Shown: piece by piece, positions 1 to 9,026 of the stretch
How the letters are laid out: each line of letters starts with the position of its first letter
Position numbering within the stretch: the first letter of the stretch is position 1
Assembly: GCF_003999195.1 (NCBI RefSeq)
Contig: NZ_RJVR01000263.1
Location: 1 to 59,122, forward strand
Length of the DNA: 59,122 nt
Direction: 5' to 3'
DNA from: Streptomyces soli
GTDB taxonomy: Bacteria > Actinomycetota > Actinomycetes > Streptomycetales > Streptomycetaceae
The notes under the pieces: generated by a model
Database searches by the model: none
The model's input: only the letters and a program-made list of their open reading frames with translations
Told to the model about the DNA's origin: nothing
Translations under genes and position numbers: made by a program

Positions 1-93
1 CCACGCCTGACACCCCGCCAGCCGACGACCAACACGGTCACCGGCGGTCACCACACGCCCAAATCCATCACCCAGCGCACACCAGCTGAATGT

Positions 94-312
94 TTACGAT
101 CGAGCGTCGGTTGAACTGAGGAGCAAGCGCAACGCTGCTTCCGCTTGCTGAGGCACAACCCCGTTGCCGAGTGCGCGCAGTTCACCGCTGCGGGGTAGCT
201 CCAAGCCTGTGACGTAGCCAGACGGTAAGCCCATCAGCCACTCAACGAGCCCTTTCAGCCTGGACACCGATCGGGTGACGCCGGTGAGTCGGCGTGGGGA
301 GCCGCAACGCAC
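94..312 (-). pseudogene. C-terminal fragment of a DNA cytosine-5 methyltransferase
   Basis: The minus-strand reading frame holds [14 protein letters not shown] followed by LRALGNGVVPQQAEAALRLL, which I recognise as the end of phage/ICE-type C5-cytosine DNA methyltransferases (conserved GNGVVPQQ block). Only about 70 residues remain. The catalytic PCQ and ENV motifs would lie upstream (above position 312) and are absent there; the next sequence is a broken transposase on the other strand. It is therefore a remnant of a modification gene from an integrated element, probably cut by insertion or deletion. Identification is from motif memory; function is lost. Confidence 0.6.
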
Positions 313-373
313 GAGGCTCCCGTGCCGTCGAGGGAGGTGTTTGAAGTCTCAACCCACCGGCACAGGAGTCTCG

Positions 374-640
374 TTGGTTACCTATCCTGCCGCACTCGAC
401 CTGCCGCACGCCCTGGTCAAGCGGGTCACGATGCTCATCGTCACCCGTGAGAGTGACCGGCGGTGCAAACTCCCGCCGCACCAGCGTGCGCTCGTCGCCC
501 TGGTGTACCTGCGCACCCACGACACCCTCGCCCGCATCGCGGCAGGCTTCGGCATATCCGTCGGCACCGCCCACGCCTACGTCCCGGCCTGCTCGCCTCC
601 CGCGTCCCGGGCCTGCTAAAGACCCTGCGCAAGAAGGACT
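374..640 (+). pseudogene. IS5-type transposase, 5' remnant with frameshift
   Basis: From a TTG at 374 the frame reads [17 protein letters not shown], then [20 protein letters not shown] and [16 protein letters not shown], matching the N-terminal helix-turn-helix part of IS5-family transposases common in Streptomyces. After the HTH the frame breaks near 575-590: family-like sequence ([14 protein letters not shown]) continues in another frame and then ends in unrelated sequence near 640. The DDE catalytic domain is missing, so the gene is dead. Together with the neighbouring methyltransferase stub it marks decayed mobile DNA. Confidence 0.7.
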
Positions 641-939
641 GGGGCCCTACATGGGAGCGGAGGGGCCTGATGTATGGAACTGAGATGTCCCTGCTCTAAG
701 GTCGACGTCCGCGGCGTCGGGGCCGTCGCCGCGCGTCTGGCGCCGGTGATGGTGCGCCGAGTCGGTGCGGTGACGAGACTGACCCAGGCTCCCGGCCAGG
801 TCGACGGTGGCAGCCTGCGGGTGGGGTGGCGCCGGCCGCGGACGTAGGTCCCGGTGACGATGCCATGCCAGCCGTTGCGGCCGGAGCGGGAGGTGCCGCC
901 GTACGACGGTTCGACGTGGCCGAGGACGGTGTCGCCCAC
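616..939 (-). pseudogene. Possible remnant of an unidentified element gene
   Basis: A minus-strand frame of about 107 codons starts with GDTVLGHVEPSYGGTSRSG. The first 45 residues look protein-like (GHVEPSYGG, NGWHGIVTGTYVRG), while the rest decays into low-information Pro/Arg/Thr text. I do not recognise the family. It sits between a transposase remnant and the short repeats before ychF, so I treat it as a likely fragment of mobile-element origin. It may be non-coding. Confidence 0.25.
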
Positions 940-944
940 CGGCC

Positions 945-1033
945 TCCCAGCACGATCCCAGCACGGGAGGGGTGAGCAGGGGTGATGAGAGGTGACGAGA
1001 GGTCAGATTTCCCAGCACCATCCCAGCACGGGA
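945..1033. repeat. Pair of 24-bp direct repeats at the element boundary
   Basis: A 24-bp sequence beginning TCCCAGCAC and ending CAGCACGGGA occurs at 945-968 and again at 1010-1033 with one base difference (G/C at the tenth base). Each copy is itself a near-tandem of TCCCAGCAC, giving four copies in 89 bp. No gene covers it. It lies at the right edge of decayed mobile DNA, just before conserved ychF, so it could mark an old integration boundary. Confidence 0.55.
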
Positions 1034-1054
1034 AAAAACTAGGGGCCCAACCCC
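1033..1054 (-). terminator. Possible intrinsic terminator for ychF
   Basis: On the minus strand, 65 nt past the ychF stop, a short GGGG/CCCC stem (1042-1054, 5-nt loop) is followed within two bases by six T residues (1038-1033). The stem is short, so efficiency is uncertain. Confidence 0.4.
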
Positions 1055-1118
1055 GAAGAGTCGGACCCCCTCTAACCTGCATGTTTGCCAGATCAGCGAC
1101 GTGGTGGTATGTCACCCG

Positions 1119-2207
1119 CTACACGTTGAAGCGGAACTCCACCACGTCGCCGTCCTGCATGACGTAGTCCTTGCCCTCCATACGGGCCTTGCCCTTGGCG
1201 CGGGCCTCGGGGACGGAGCCGCATTCGACGAGGTCGTCGAAGGAGACGATCTCGGCCTTGATGAAGCCCTTCTGGAAGTCGGTGTGGATGACACCGGCGG
1301 CCTCGGGGGCGGTGGCGCCCTTTTTGATGGTCCAGGCGCGGGCTTCCTTGGGACCGGCGGTGAGGTAGGTCTGGAGGCCGAGGGTGTCGAAGCCGACGCG
1401 GCCGAGGGTGGCCATGCCGGGCTCTTCCTGGCCCATGGACTGCAGGAGCTCGAGGGCCTCGTCGTCGTCGAGCTCGATGAGCTCGGACTCGATCTTGGCG
1501 TTGAGGAAGATGGCCTCGGCGGGGGCGACGAGGGCGCGCTGCTCGTTCTTGAAGTCCTCGTCGGTCAGCTCGTCCTCGTCGACGTTGAAGACGTAGAGGA
1601 AGGGCTTGACGGTGAGCAGGTGCAGCTCGTGGAGGAGCTTGCCCTGCTCGGTGCCGGCGGTGATGCCGGCGGAGAAGAGGGTGCGGCCCTCCTCGAGGAT
1701 CTTCTGGGCGTCCAGGACGGCGGCGAGGACGGCCGCCTTCTCCTTCTGGAGGCGGGATTCCTTCGTCAGGCGCGGGACGGCCTTCTCGATGGACTGCATG
1801 TCGGCGAGGATCAGCTCGGTGTTGATGGTCTCGATGTCGTCCTTGGGCGAGACCTTGCCGTCGACGTGGACGACGTTCTCATCCTTGAAGGCGCGGATGA
1901 CCTGGCAGATCGCGTCGGACTCGCGGATGTGCGCCAGGAACTTGTTGCCCAGGCCCTCGCCCTCGCTCGCGCCGCGCACGATGCCGGCGATGTCGACGAA
2001 GTCGACCGTGGCGGGGAGCTTGCGCTGCGAACCGAAGATTTCGGCCAGCTTGTCGAGGCGGGGGTCGGGGACACCGACGACGCCGACGTTGGGCTCGATC
2101 GTGGCGAACGGGTAGTTGGCCGCCAGCACGTCGTTCTTGGTCAGGGCGTTGAACAGGGTCGACTTGCCGACATTCGGCAGGCCGACGATTCCGATCGTGA
2201 GCGACAC
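1119..2207 (-). CDS. ychF: Redox-regulated ATPase YchF (Obg-related GTPase fold)
   Basis: A universally conserved Obg-family P-loop protein that binds ATP and associates with ribosomes in the cytoplasm. The G1 loop GLPNVGKSTLFNAL lies at residues 7-20, the G3 region is DFVDIAGIVRGAS, and the C-terminal TGS-like domain ends KDYVMQDGDVVEFRFNV. The GTG start at 2207 gives 362 residues, the usual family length; an upstream ATG in frame would add 27 residues that do not look like YchF. It is transcribed alone, divergently from the DUF6542 gene across about 150 bp. Confidence 0.97.
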   Translation of the reverse strand: MSLTIGIVGLPNVGKSTLFNALTKNDVLAANYPFATIEPNVGVVGVPDPRLDKLAEIFGSQRKLPATVDFVDIAGIVRGASEGEGLGNKFLAHIRESDAICQVIRAFKDENVVHVDGKVSPKDDIETINTELILADMQSIEKAVPRLTKESRLQKEKAAVLAAVLDAQKILEEGRTLFSAGITAGTEQGKLLHELHLLTVKPFLYVFNVDEDELTDEDFKNEQRALVAPAEAIFLNAKIESELIELDDDEALELLQSMGQEEPGMATLGRVGFDTLGLQTYLTAGPKEARAWTIKKGATAPEAAGVIHTDFQKGFIKAEIVSFDDLVECGSVPEARAKGKARMEGKDYVMQDGDVVEFRFNV

Positions 2208-2357
2208 GTGACGACTTCCCGTAGCAATGAAGGTGGAGAAACCCAGTCTACGGGCCTCGGCACCTGGCCTCCTATCAGCTTCGAACACTCACCCAGGGGA
2301 GGTGAAAAGGCGTGTCCTGCCCCCATTTTCCCTGGTTGCCATGCCTACTTTTGGTAC

Positions 2358-2900
2358 GTGGAGCATCACAGCACGCACACGAACGCCGGCCGGCTGCCGC
2401 ATCCCCGCGACACCGCAGCCGCCACAGCCACCGCACGCCGCACGCCGCGCCGCCCGGCGGAGCGGCTGACCCGGCTGCGCGGTCCGCGCGGCCCGCGCAG
2501 GCTGGAGCCCCGGCTCACCGCACTGGGGACCGGGCTCAGTCTGACGGCGGTCGCCCTGGGCGGCGGGGCGCTGGACACGCTGATGTTCGGGGAGCCGGGG
2601 GTGTTCTTCGGGGTGGTGTTCGTGTTCGCGTGCGTCGCGGCGGCGCTCCTCGTACGCCCCTACGATCTGTCGGCGGCCCCGATCAGCGCGCCCATCGCCT
2701 TCACGGTGGCCGTCGCCCTCACCGCCGACAGCGGCACCGGCGGCGTCGCCGGGCACGCGATGGGCGCGGTGACGGCGCTGGCACTGCTGACGGGCTGGCT
2801 GTACACGGGGACTCTGCTGGCGGCGGCCATCGTGGGCGTACGGAAGGTGGCCGACGTACGGAAGGCGCGGCGCCGTCCGGACCGGGCAAGCCAGACCTAG
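2358..2900 (+). CDS. DUF6542 family membrane protein
   Basis: A 180-residue protein with a basic, Pro/Arg-rich cytoplasmic N-terminus (about 1-55) followed by four hydrophobic segments (roughly LTAVALGGGALDTL, GVFFGVVFVFACVAAALLV, APIAFTVAVALTA and VTALALLTGWLYTG) and a short basic tail. This is the layout of the Streptomyces DUF6542 family; function unknown. The GTG at 2358 has no Shine-Dalgarno; a TACTTT-like -10 box lies about 7 nt upstream, so the message may be leaderless. Its TAG stop overlaps the ppgK stop (CTAG, 2897-2900), so the two genes converge with no spacer. Confidence 0.75.
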   Translation: MEHHSTHTNAGRLPHPRDTAAATATARRTPRRPAERLTRLRGPRGPRRLEPRLTALGTGLSLTAVALGGGALDTLMFGEPGVFFGVVFVFACVAAALLVRPYDLSAAPISAPIAFTVAVALTADSGTGGVAGHAMGAVTALALLTGWLYTGTLLAAAIVGVRKVADVRKARRRPDRASQT

Positions 2901-3646
2901 GCCTGGGCCTGGGCCACGGCGGCGGCCATGGCGGCGCCGACGATGCCGGCGTTGTTCTGCAGCGCGGCGGGGACGATCTCGGCGCGGACGCCCTCGATCA
3001 GGGGCAGGAACTTGGACGCCTTACGGCTCACGCCGCCGCCGATGACGAACAGCTCGGGCGAGAAGAGCATCTCCACGTGGGTGAGGTACTTCTGCACCCG
3101 GTGCGCCCAGTGCTCCCAGGTGAGGTCCTCGTCCTCCTTGGCCTTGGTGGAGGCCTTCTTCTCGGCGTCGTGGCCGTGGAGCTCCAGGTGGCCGAGCTCG
3201 GTGTTGGGGAGGAGGCGGCCGTCGACGAAGACGGCGCTGCCGATCCCGGTGCCGAGAGTGAGCATGACGACGGTCCCCTTGCGGTCGCGGCCGGCGCCGA
3301 AGGCCATCTCGGCTATGCCGGCGGCGTCCGCGTCGTTGAGCAGCGTGACGGGGGCGCCGACCCGGTCGCTGAGCAGCCTCTGGGCCTCCAGGCCGATCCA
3401 GCGCTGGTCGACGTTGGCCGCCGTGCGGGTCGTACCCGCGGTCACGACACCGGGGAAGGTCGCGCCGATCGGGCCCGACCAGCCGAAGTGCTCCACGACC
3501 TGACCGACGCAGTCCACGACGGCCTCCGGGGTAGCCGGGTGCGGGGTCAGCACCTTGTAACGCTCGTCCGTGAGGTCGCCGACCTCAAGGTCCACCGGAG
3601 CACCCTTGATGCCCGACCCGCCGATGTCCACACCGAAAACCTTCAT
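2897..3646 (-). CDS. ppgK: Polyphosphate glucokinase
   Basis: A ROK-family kinase that phosphorylates glucose using inorganic polyphosphate (and ATP) in the cytoplasm. The phosphate-binding motif DIGGSGIKG is at residues 6-14, with LLNDADAAG, the second phosphate loop LTLGTGIGSA and the late motif FVIGGGVSRK. Its 249 residues fit the actinobacterial PpgK length. It lies 12 bp downstream of ispH on the same strand and is probably co-transcribed. Convergent overlap with the DUF6542 gene leaves no room for a terminator. Confidence 0.95.
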   Translation of the reverse strand: MKVFGVDIGGSGIKGAPVDLEVGDLTDERYKVLTPHPATPEAVVDCVGQVVEHFGWSGPIGATFPGVVTAGTTRTAANVDQRWIGLEAQRLLSDRVGAPVTLLNDADAAGIAEMAFGAGRDRKGTVVMLTLGTGIGSAVFVDGRLLPNTELGHLELHGHDAEKKASTKAKEDEDLTWEHWAHRVQKYLTHVEMLFSPELFVIGGGVSRKASKFLPLIEGVRAEIVPAALQNNAGIVGAAMAAAVAQAQA

Positions 3647-3658
3647 GGGACAACGCTA

Positions 3659-4663
3659 TTACGCGGGGTCGGCCTCCGCTGCACCCAGTGCGGCCGCCTC
3701 GGCGCGCAGGTCCCGGCGCAGCTCCTTGGGCAGCGAGAACTGGATCCGCTCCTCCGCCGACTTCACGATCTCGACGTCGCCGTAGCCGCGCTCGGCAAGC
3801 CAGTCCAGCACGCCCTCGACCAGGATCTCCGGCACGGACGCGCCCGAGGTGACGCCGACCGTCGTGACGCCGTCCAGCCAGGCCTCGTCGATCTCATCGG
3901 CGAAGTCCACCAGGTACGAGGCTCGCGCGCCGGCCTGCAGGGCGACCTCGACCAGGCGTACCGAGTTCGAGGAGTTCTTGGAGCCGACGACGATCACCAG
4001 GTCGGCGTCGGCGCCGATCTGCTTGACCGCGACCTGGCGGTTCTGCGTCGCGTAGCAGATGTCGTCGCTCGGCGGGCTGACCAGCGCGGGAAAGCGCTCC
4101 TGCAGCTTGCCGACGGTCTCCATCGTCTCGTCGACGGACAGCGTGGTCTGGGACAGCCAGACGAGCCGGTTCTCGTCGCGGACCTCCAGACCGGCCACGT
4201 CCTCCGGGCCGTCGACCAGGTGGATGCGGTCCGGCGCCTCGCCCATGGTGCCGATGACCTCCTCATGGCCCTCGTGGCCGATGAGAAGGATGTCGTAGTC
4301 CTCGGACGCGAAGCGCTGCGCCTCCTTGTGGACCTTGGTCACCAGGGGGCAGGTCGCGTCGATGGAGGCCAACTTGCGGCTCGCGGCCTCGTCGTGGACC
4401 TCGGGAGCCACGCCGTGGGCGGAGAAGATCACGATGTTGCCCTCGGGCACCTCCTCCGTCTCGTCGACGAAGATCGCGCCCTTCTTCTCCAGGGTCCGCA
4501 CGACGTATTTGTTGTGGACGATTTCCTTGCGTACGTAGACCGGCGCGCCATACTGCTCGAGCGCCTGCTCCACGGCGATCACGGCACGGTCAACGCCCGC
4601 GCAGTAGCCACGAGGAGCGGCGAGGAGGACTCGGCGGGCTGTCGTAGCAGTCATGCCCTCCAT
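3659..4663 (-). CDS. ispH: 4-hydroxy-3-methylbut-2-enyl diphosphate reductase
   Basis: The last enzyme of the MEP isoprenoid pathway, an Fe-S reductase producing IPP and DMAPP. The three cluster cysteines are visible in [23 protein letters not shown] and [11 protein letters not shown], together with IFSAHGVAP and the substrate-binding GSKNSSNS. The ATG at 4663 gives 334 residues; an alternative ATG three codons in (4654) has a GGAGGGC too close to be ideal. It leads a short operon with ppgK. The cis-prenyltransferase at 29 kb uses products of the same pathway. Confidence 0.96.
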   Translation of the reverse strand: MEGMTATTARRVLLAAPRGYCAGVDRAVIAVEQALEQYGAPVYVRKEIVHNKYVVRTLEKKGAIFVDETEEVPEGNIVIFSAHGVAPEVHDEAASRKLASIDATCPLVTKVHKEAQRFASEDYDILLIGHEGHEEVIGTMGEAPDRIHLVDGPEDVAGLEVRDENRLVWLSQTTLSVDETMETVGKLQERFPALVSPPSDDICYATQNRQVAVKQIGADADLVIVVGSKNSSNSVRLVEVALQAGARASYLVDFADEIDEAWLDGVTTVGVTSGASVPEILVEGVLDWLAERGYGDVEIVKSAEERIQFSLPKELRRDLRAEAAALGAAEADPA

Positions 4664-4783
4664 CGTACGGGGCGCGGGAACCGGGGCAGTGAGCCAAGCT
4701 GCTGTCCATGACGACCACTGCCACCGACCAGGAATAGGGCGGCGGCCGGCTCCGCCGCAGCCTCGGCTTCCGTGATGGATGGG

Positions 4784-4939
4784 TCACCTCCGTCGGCGGG
4801 CGAAGGCCGTCGCCACGCCCGCGCAGAGCGCCGCGGCGAGCGGGAGGCAGCTGAAGCAGCCGCAGCCGGGGCCGCGGCGGCCGATGCGGAAGCCGCCGCC
4901 GATGCGGGGCTGGCGGTCGCGGTCGGGGCGGATGCGCAT
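4784..4939 (-). CDS. Small conserved Streptomyces protein, Cys-containing, possible single membrane segment
   Basis: A 51-residue frame starting MRIRPDRDRQPRIGGGFRIG, then GPGCGCFSCLPLAAALCAG and a basic end AFARRRR. I remember similar small proteins beside xseA in Streptomyces but know no function. A basic N-terminus, a short hydrophobic stretch and an Arg-rich tail suggest a small membrane-associated protein. It lies between ispH and xseA, divergent from xseA with 86 bp between the start codons. The Shine-Dalgarno is weak (GGGAC). A longer in-frame start at 5041 would overlap xseA and is less likely. Confidence 0.5.
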   Translation of the reverse strand: MRIRPDRDRQPRIGGGFRIGRRGPGCGCFSCLPLAAALCAGVATAFARRRR

Positions 4940-5025
4940 GGTCCCAGGGTGCGGGGCACGCCCGGGTAAGGACAGCGGGGTGCGGCATCCGGGTCGGTGT
5001 CGGCGGTGGCGGCTAGTCTCGGCGT

Positions 5026-6234
5026 ATGGCTGTGAACACATCGGCGGAGGCGCCGATCCCGGTCGGCGAGGTGTCGCGGCTGATCGGGGGATGGATCGAC
5101 CGGCTGGGCGCGATCTGGGTCGAGGGGCAGATCACCCAGCTCTCCCGCCGCCCCGGCGCGGGGGTGGTCTTCCTGACGCTGCGCGACCCCTCGTACGACC
5201 TCTCGCTCACCGTGACATGCCGACGTGCGGTCTTCGACGAGATCTCCGACCTGGTCGGCGAGGGCGCGCGCGTCGTCGTGCACGCCAAGCCGGAGTGGTA
5301 CGCGCCGCGCGGGCAGCTGTCGCTACGGGCCACGGAGATACGGCCGGTCGGCATCGGGGATCTGCTGGCACGGCTCGAGCAGTTGAAGAAGCGGCTGGCG
5401 GCCGAAGGGCTCTTCGCGGCCGAGCGGAAGAAGCCGCTGCCCTTCCTGCCGCAGCTCATCGGGCTGGTCTGCGGGCGGGCGTCCGCCGCCGAGCACGACG
5501 TGCTGGAGAACGCGCGGCTGCGCTGGCCCGCGGTCCGCTTCGAGGTGCGCAATGTGCCGGTGCAGGGGGCGTACGCGGTGCCTCAGGTGATCGACGCGGT
5601 GCGCGCACTCGACGCGCATCCCGAGGTGGACGTCATCATCGTCACCCGGGGCGGCGGCAGCGTGGAGGACCTGCTGCCCTTCTCGGACGAGCAGCTGGTG
5701 CGGGCGGTGGCCGAGTGCCGTACGCCGGTGGTGTCGGCGATCGGGCACGAGCCGGACTCCCCGCTGCTGGACCTGGTGGCCGACCTGCGGGCGTCCACAC
5801 CGACGGACGCCGCGAAGCGGGTCGTCCCCGATGTCGGGGAGGAGTTGGCCCGGGTCGAGCAGATGCGGCACCGCGCGCTGCGCGTTGTGCGCGGGCTGCT
5901 GGACCGCGAGGAACACGGGCTCACCGCCGCGCTGAGCCGGCCGTCGATGGCGCGGCCGCACCGGATGGTGGAGGAGCGCGAGGAGCAGATCGGGGCCCTC
6001 CTCGATCGCTCCCGGCGCTGCCTGCGCCACCGGCTGGACCGGTCCGAGGACGAGCTGGCCCACACCCGGGCCCGGGTCGTCGCGCTGTCGCCCGCGGCGA
6101 CGCTCCAGCGGGGGTACGCGGTGATCCAGCGGGAGGACGGCACCGTCGTGCGGGTGGCGGACGAGGTCGCCGACGAGGAGAAGCTGCGCGCACGGGTCGC
6201 GGAGGGCGAGTTCACGGTCCGCGTCACGCGCTGA
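5026..6234 (+). CDS. xseA: Exodeoxyribonuclease VII large subunit
   Basis: The catalytic subunit of ExoVII, which degrades single-stranded DNA to oligonucleotides in repair. An N-terminal OB-fold (about 8-110, including [20 protein letters not shown]) is followed by the Exonuc_VII_L catalytic region with [15 protein letters not shown] and [21 protein letters not shown], then a long helical stretch and a C-terminal LQRGYAVI block. Its 402 residues are normal for actinobacteria. xseB follows after 35 bp. Confidence 0.96.
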   Translation: MAVNTSAEAPIPVGEVSRLIGGWIDRLGAIWVEGQITQLSRRPGAGVVFLTLRDPSYDLSLTVTCRRAVFDEISDLVGEGARVVVHAKPEWYAPRGQLSLRATEIRPVGIGDLLARLEQLKKRLAAEGLFAAERKKPLPFLPQLIGLVCGRASAAEHDVLENARLRWPAVRFEVRNVPVQGAYAVPQVIDAVRALDAHPEVDVIIVTRGGGSVEDLLPFSDEQLVRAVAECRTPVVSAIGHEPDSPLLDLVADLRASTPTDAAKRVVPDVGEELARVEQMRHRALRVVRGLLDREEHGLTAALSRPSMARPHRMVEEREEQIGALLDRSRRCLRHRLDRSEDELAHTRARVVALSPAATLQRGYAVIQREDGTVVRVADEVADEEKLRARVAEGEFTVRVTR

Positions 6235-6269
6235 CCACCGGTGTCGGAGGCCGCCTCTAGGCTGAAGGC

Positions 6270-6515
6270 ATGGCAGCAGGAGCAGGTGCAGATCAGGACA
6301 CGCTGGGATACGAGCAGGCGCGGGACGAGCTCGTCGATGTCGTACGGCGGCTCGAGGCGGGCGGCTCCACCCTCGAGGAGTCGCTGGCCCTCTGGGAGCG
6401 CGGTGAGGAGCTGGCCCGCGTCTGCCGCCGCTGGCTGGAGGGGGCCAGAGCCCGCCTCGACGCGGCGCTCGCGGAGGAGGGCGACGGGGCGGGTGAGGAC
6501 GAGCCCGACGAGTAG
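6270..6515 (+). CDS. xseB: Exodeoxyribonuclease VII small subunit
   Basis: An 81-residue subunit of ExoVII. The XseB core YEQARDELVDVVRRLEAGG, LEESLALWERGEELARVC is complete at residues 14-55, and the tail is acidic. The ATG at 6270 follows xseA by 35 bp, so the two subunits are co-transcribed. The next gene in other Streptomyces, a nitroreductase-like reductase as I remember it, survives here only as a short 3' remnant. Confidence 0.94.
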   Translation: MAAGAGADQDTLGYEQARDELVDVVRRLEAGGSTLEESLALWERGEELARVCRRWLEGARARLDAALAEEGDGAGEDEPDE

Positions 6516-6538
6516 GGGTCTGTGAGGGCGGTCACGGA

Positions 6539-6661
6539 CACCCGGGCGGCGACGGCAACCACACCGTCCTGGCCGTCGTCAACATCGGCAAGCCGGGCGA
6601 GAACGCCTGGTACCCGCGCAGCCCGCGGCTGGCCTACGACGAGGTCGTCACGACCGTCTGA
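6539..6661 (+). pseudogene. 3' remnant of a nitroreductase-family (malonic semialdehyde reductase-like) gene
   Basis: The frame ending at 6661 reads GGDGNHTVLAVVNIGKPGEN, AWYPRSPRLAYDEVVTTV and stop, which I recognise as the C-terminus of RutE-like nitroreductase-family reductases found after xseB in Streptomyces. Only about 40 codons remain, with no start codon and no FMN-binding N-terminus. The sequence between the xseB stop and 6539 is only 23 bp, so roughly 150 codons were deleted. Confidence 0.6.
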
Positions 6662-6681
6662 GCAGGATCAGAAGCACAGCC

Positions 6682-7227
6682 TCACTGGCCGCCGCGCTCC
6701 TGCAGCGCGGCGGCCAGCTTCGCGAGCTGATCGAACGAAGCCGTACCGGTGACCATCGTCGTCACGCCGCCCTCCTCACGGACCAGCGCGTCGTACTTGT
6801 CTCCCTTGTAACGCGCCCAGGTGAAGCCGTCGACTGTACGGCTGCCTGACCGGACGGCGCTGTAGGTCTTCTCCTTGATGAAGGCCACGGCATTCGCGTT
6901 GCTCTGCTCGACGGCCGCGTACTCGTTCTCCGGGTCGACGAAGCCGAGGTGCCAGGCGACGGCCTTGGTGTCGGAGGCGTCGTACATCACCGAGGTGGCG
7001 CGCCACTGCTTGTCGAGGCCGACAGGGGCGGCGACGGCGAAGGGCGCGTCGCGGCGGGCCTGGCCGAGCTCGACCGTGTAGCTGACGGACTTGACCGGGT
7101 CACCCTCGCTGTGCGGGATGAAGATGTATATGACGGCGACGACAACGCCGATCACCGCCATCGAGAGCACCAGGTCCCGCACTGTCTGATTGCCACGCGT
7201 ATTCGCCACGCCCCTATGGTCTCCCAT
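6682..7227 (-). CDS. DUF4245 family membrane-anchored protein
   Basis: A 181-residue protein with one N-terminal transmembrane helix (LVLSMAVIGVVVAVIYIFI, about residues 19-37) and an extracytoplasmic domain containing KQWRATSVMYDA, VAWHLGFVDPENEYAAVEQS and a C-terminal FDQLAKLAAAL. This is the DUF4245 pattern of actinobacteria; function unknown. A GTG at 7209 (VANTRGNQT) is an alternative start. It is divergent from glpX, with the promoters in the 136-bp gap. Confidence 0.85.
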   Translation of the reverse strand: MGDHRGVANTRGNQTVRDLVLSMAVIGVVVAVIYIFIPHSEGDPVKSVSYTVELGQARRDAPFAVAAPVGLDKQWRATSVMYDASDTKAVAWHLGFVDPENEYAAVEQSNANAVAFIKEKTYSAVRSGSRTVDGFTWARYKGDKYDALVREEGGVTTMVTGTASFDQLAKLAAALQERGGQ

Positions 7228-7363
7228 CCCCGGAGCTCCTTCGGCAGGTGGGGCAGGCTACACGCGCGCCGCTCATGTGACAGGCCCCCTGCTCATTCTC
7301 ACGGGGGCCGGATAAGGTCGTAGCACCCTCTTTTCCGGCCGTCCTCGTACAGAAAGGTGCGCT

Positions 7364-8407
7364 GTGATGACCGAGCAGCATGAAGCCCATCTGCCCCCGC
7401 AACTCGAAGTGAGCCCCGAAGCCCCGGATCGCAACCTGGCCCTCGAACTCGTGCGGGTGACCGAGGCCGCGGCGATGGCCGCCGGCCGCTGGGTCGGTCG
7501 CGGTGACAAGAACGGCGCGGACGGGGCCGCCGTGAAGGCCATGCGTACCCTCGTCTCGACCGTGTCGATGAACGGCGTCGTCGTCATCGGCGAGGGCGAG
7601 AAGGACGAAGCGCCGATGCTCTACAACGGCGAGCGGATCGGCGACGGCACCGGCGCGGAGTGCGATGTCGCCGTGGACCCGGTCGACGGCACGACGCTCA
7701 CCGCCAAGGGCATGAGCAACGCCGTGTCCGTGCTGGCGGTCGCCGACCGCGGCACGATGTACGACCCGTCGGCCGTGTTCTACATGGACAAGCTGGTCAC
7801 CGGCCCCGAGGCCGCGGACTACATCGACATCACCGCGCCGCCGGCGGTCAACATCCGCCGGGTCGCCAAGGCCAAGGGCGGCTCCCCCGAGGACGTCACC
7901 GTGGTGGTCCTGGACCGTCCGCGTCACGACGGCATCGTCAAGGAGATCCGGGAGGCGGGGGCGCGGATCAAGTTCATCTCCGACGGCGACGTCGCCGGCG
8001 CGGTCATGGCCGTACGGGAAGGCACCGGCGTCGACCTGCTCATGGGCATCGGCGGCACCCCGGAGGGCATCATCGCGGCCTGCGCGATCAAGTGTCTGGG
8101 CGGCACCATCCAGGGCAGGCTGTGGCCGAAGGACGACGCCGAGCGGCAGCGCGCGCTGGACGCGGGCCACGACCTGGACCGGGTGCTGTCGACCAACGAC
8201 CTGGTCAGCGGTGAGAACGTGTTCTTCGTGGCCACCGGGATCACGGACGGCGAGCTGCTGCGCGGGGTGCGGTACCGCGCGGAGACGGCCACCACCGAGT
8301 CGCTGGTGGTGCGCTCGAAGTCCGGCACGATCCGGCAGATCGACTCCACTCACCGGCTCTCGAAGCTGCGTGCGTACAGCTCGATCGACTTCGACCGGGC
8401 CCGATAA
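7364..8407 (+). CDS. glpX: Fructose-1,6-bisphosphatase, class II
   Basis: Gluconeogenic phosphatase converting fructose-1,6-bisphosphate to fructose-6-phosphate in the cytoplasm; with pckG (about 50 kb) it gives this window two key gluconeogenic steps. Family motifs are [14 protein letters not shown], the metal site [28 protein letters not shown] and [21 protein letters not shown]. The start is GTG 7364 or the adjacent ATG 7367, both served by AAAGG at 7353-7357. A strong bidirectional hairpin follows. Confidence 0.97.
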   Translation: MMTEQHEAHLPPQLEVSPEAPDRNLALELVRVTEAAAMAAGRWVGRGDKNGADGAAVKAMRTLVSTVSMNGVVVIGEGEKDEAPMLYNGERIGDGTGAECDVAVDPVDGTTLTAKGMSNAVSVLAVADRGTMYDPSAVFYMDKLVTGPEAADYIDITAPPAVNIRRVAKAKGGSPEDVTVVVLDRPRHDGIVKEIREAGARIKFISDGDVAGAVMAVREGTGVDLLMGIGGTPEGIIAACAIKCLGGTIQGRLWPKDDAERQRALDAGHDLDRVLSTNDLVSGENVFFVATGITDGELLRGVRYRAETATTESLVVRSKSGTIRQIDSTHRLSKLRAYSSIDFDRAR

Positions 8408-8412
8408 GGAAC

Positions 8413-8449
8413 GATCCGGGGCCCCGCCGAATCGGCGGGGCCCCGGATC
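8413..8449. terminator. Bidirectional terminator between glpX and the WblI-like gene
   Basis: A perfect 18-bp inverted repeat (8413-8430 / 8432-8449, starting GATCCGGGGCCCC) with a single-base centre lies between two convergent genes. No T tract, which is common for Streptomyces terminators. Confidence 0.85.
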
Positions 8450-8456
8450 CTGAGCG

Positions 8457-8828
8457 TCAGCCCGCTGCGGGCATCCGCGTCGTCGTTCGTTGCAGCTCGG
8501 CCTCGCGGCGGCGGCGCCGGGCCAGCACCACACGGCGCTCGGCGGCGGTCAGGCCGCCCCAGACGCCGTACGGCTCGGGCTGGAGCAGCGCGTGCTCCCG
8601 GCACTCCAGCATGACCGGGCAGCGCGCGCAGACGCGCTTGGCGGCTTCCTCGCGGGAGAGCCGCGCCGCGGTCGGCTCCTTGGAGGGTGCGAAGAACAGG
8701 CCCGCCTCATCGCTGCGGCAGGCCGCTTCCGAATGCCATGGGCCGCCGAGATCCCGTGGCTCGCTCCCATTGACGGACGCGCCCCCGGATGCTGCGGATA
8801 CTGCCGGGGGCTCGATCGGTTGAAGCAC
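8457..8828 (-). CDS. wblI: WhiB-family Fe-S transcription factor, WblI-like
   Basis: A 123-residue WhiB-like protein. The four cluster cysteines are C37, C67, C70 and C76 (AACRSDEAGLFF, VCARCPVMLECREHAL), followed by the GVWGG turn (88-92) and a basic C-terminus (VLARRRRREAELQR) for DNA contact. The family acts with the principal sigma factor. In S. coelicolor the paralogue next to glpX is wblI as I recall, which motivates the symbol; paralogue assignment rests on context. The GTG start is preceded by AGGAG with good spacing. Confidence 0.88.
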   Translation of the reverse strand: MLQPIEPPAVSAASGGASVNGSEPRDLGGPWHSEAACRSDEAGLFFAPSKEPTAARLSREEAAKRVCARCPVMLECREHALLQPEPYGVWGGLTAAERRVVLARRRRREAELQRTTTRMPAAG

Positions 8829-9026
8829 GGGATACTCCTAAACGACGGCTCGGCGTTGTCTCACCCTTGCCTGTCGCACCGCGCGGCGGCGGTGAGCGAC
8901 GTGTCCCCAAGCCTTACCCGCTGTGCGCGTGTTCATGCGCACGGTGTCGCTCCCGGGTGTGCGCCGGAGGTGCGCCGGGCGGAGTGCGCCGCAGCCGTCG
9001 AATCAGGTGCCGGGTCAGCCGCCCGG

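Noticed and set aside
2312..4711. An 799-codon open frame crossing the DUF6542, ppgK and ispH genes
   Set aside because: It is the shadow frame of three well-identified genes and shows no recognisable domain.
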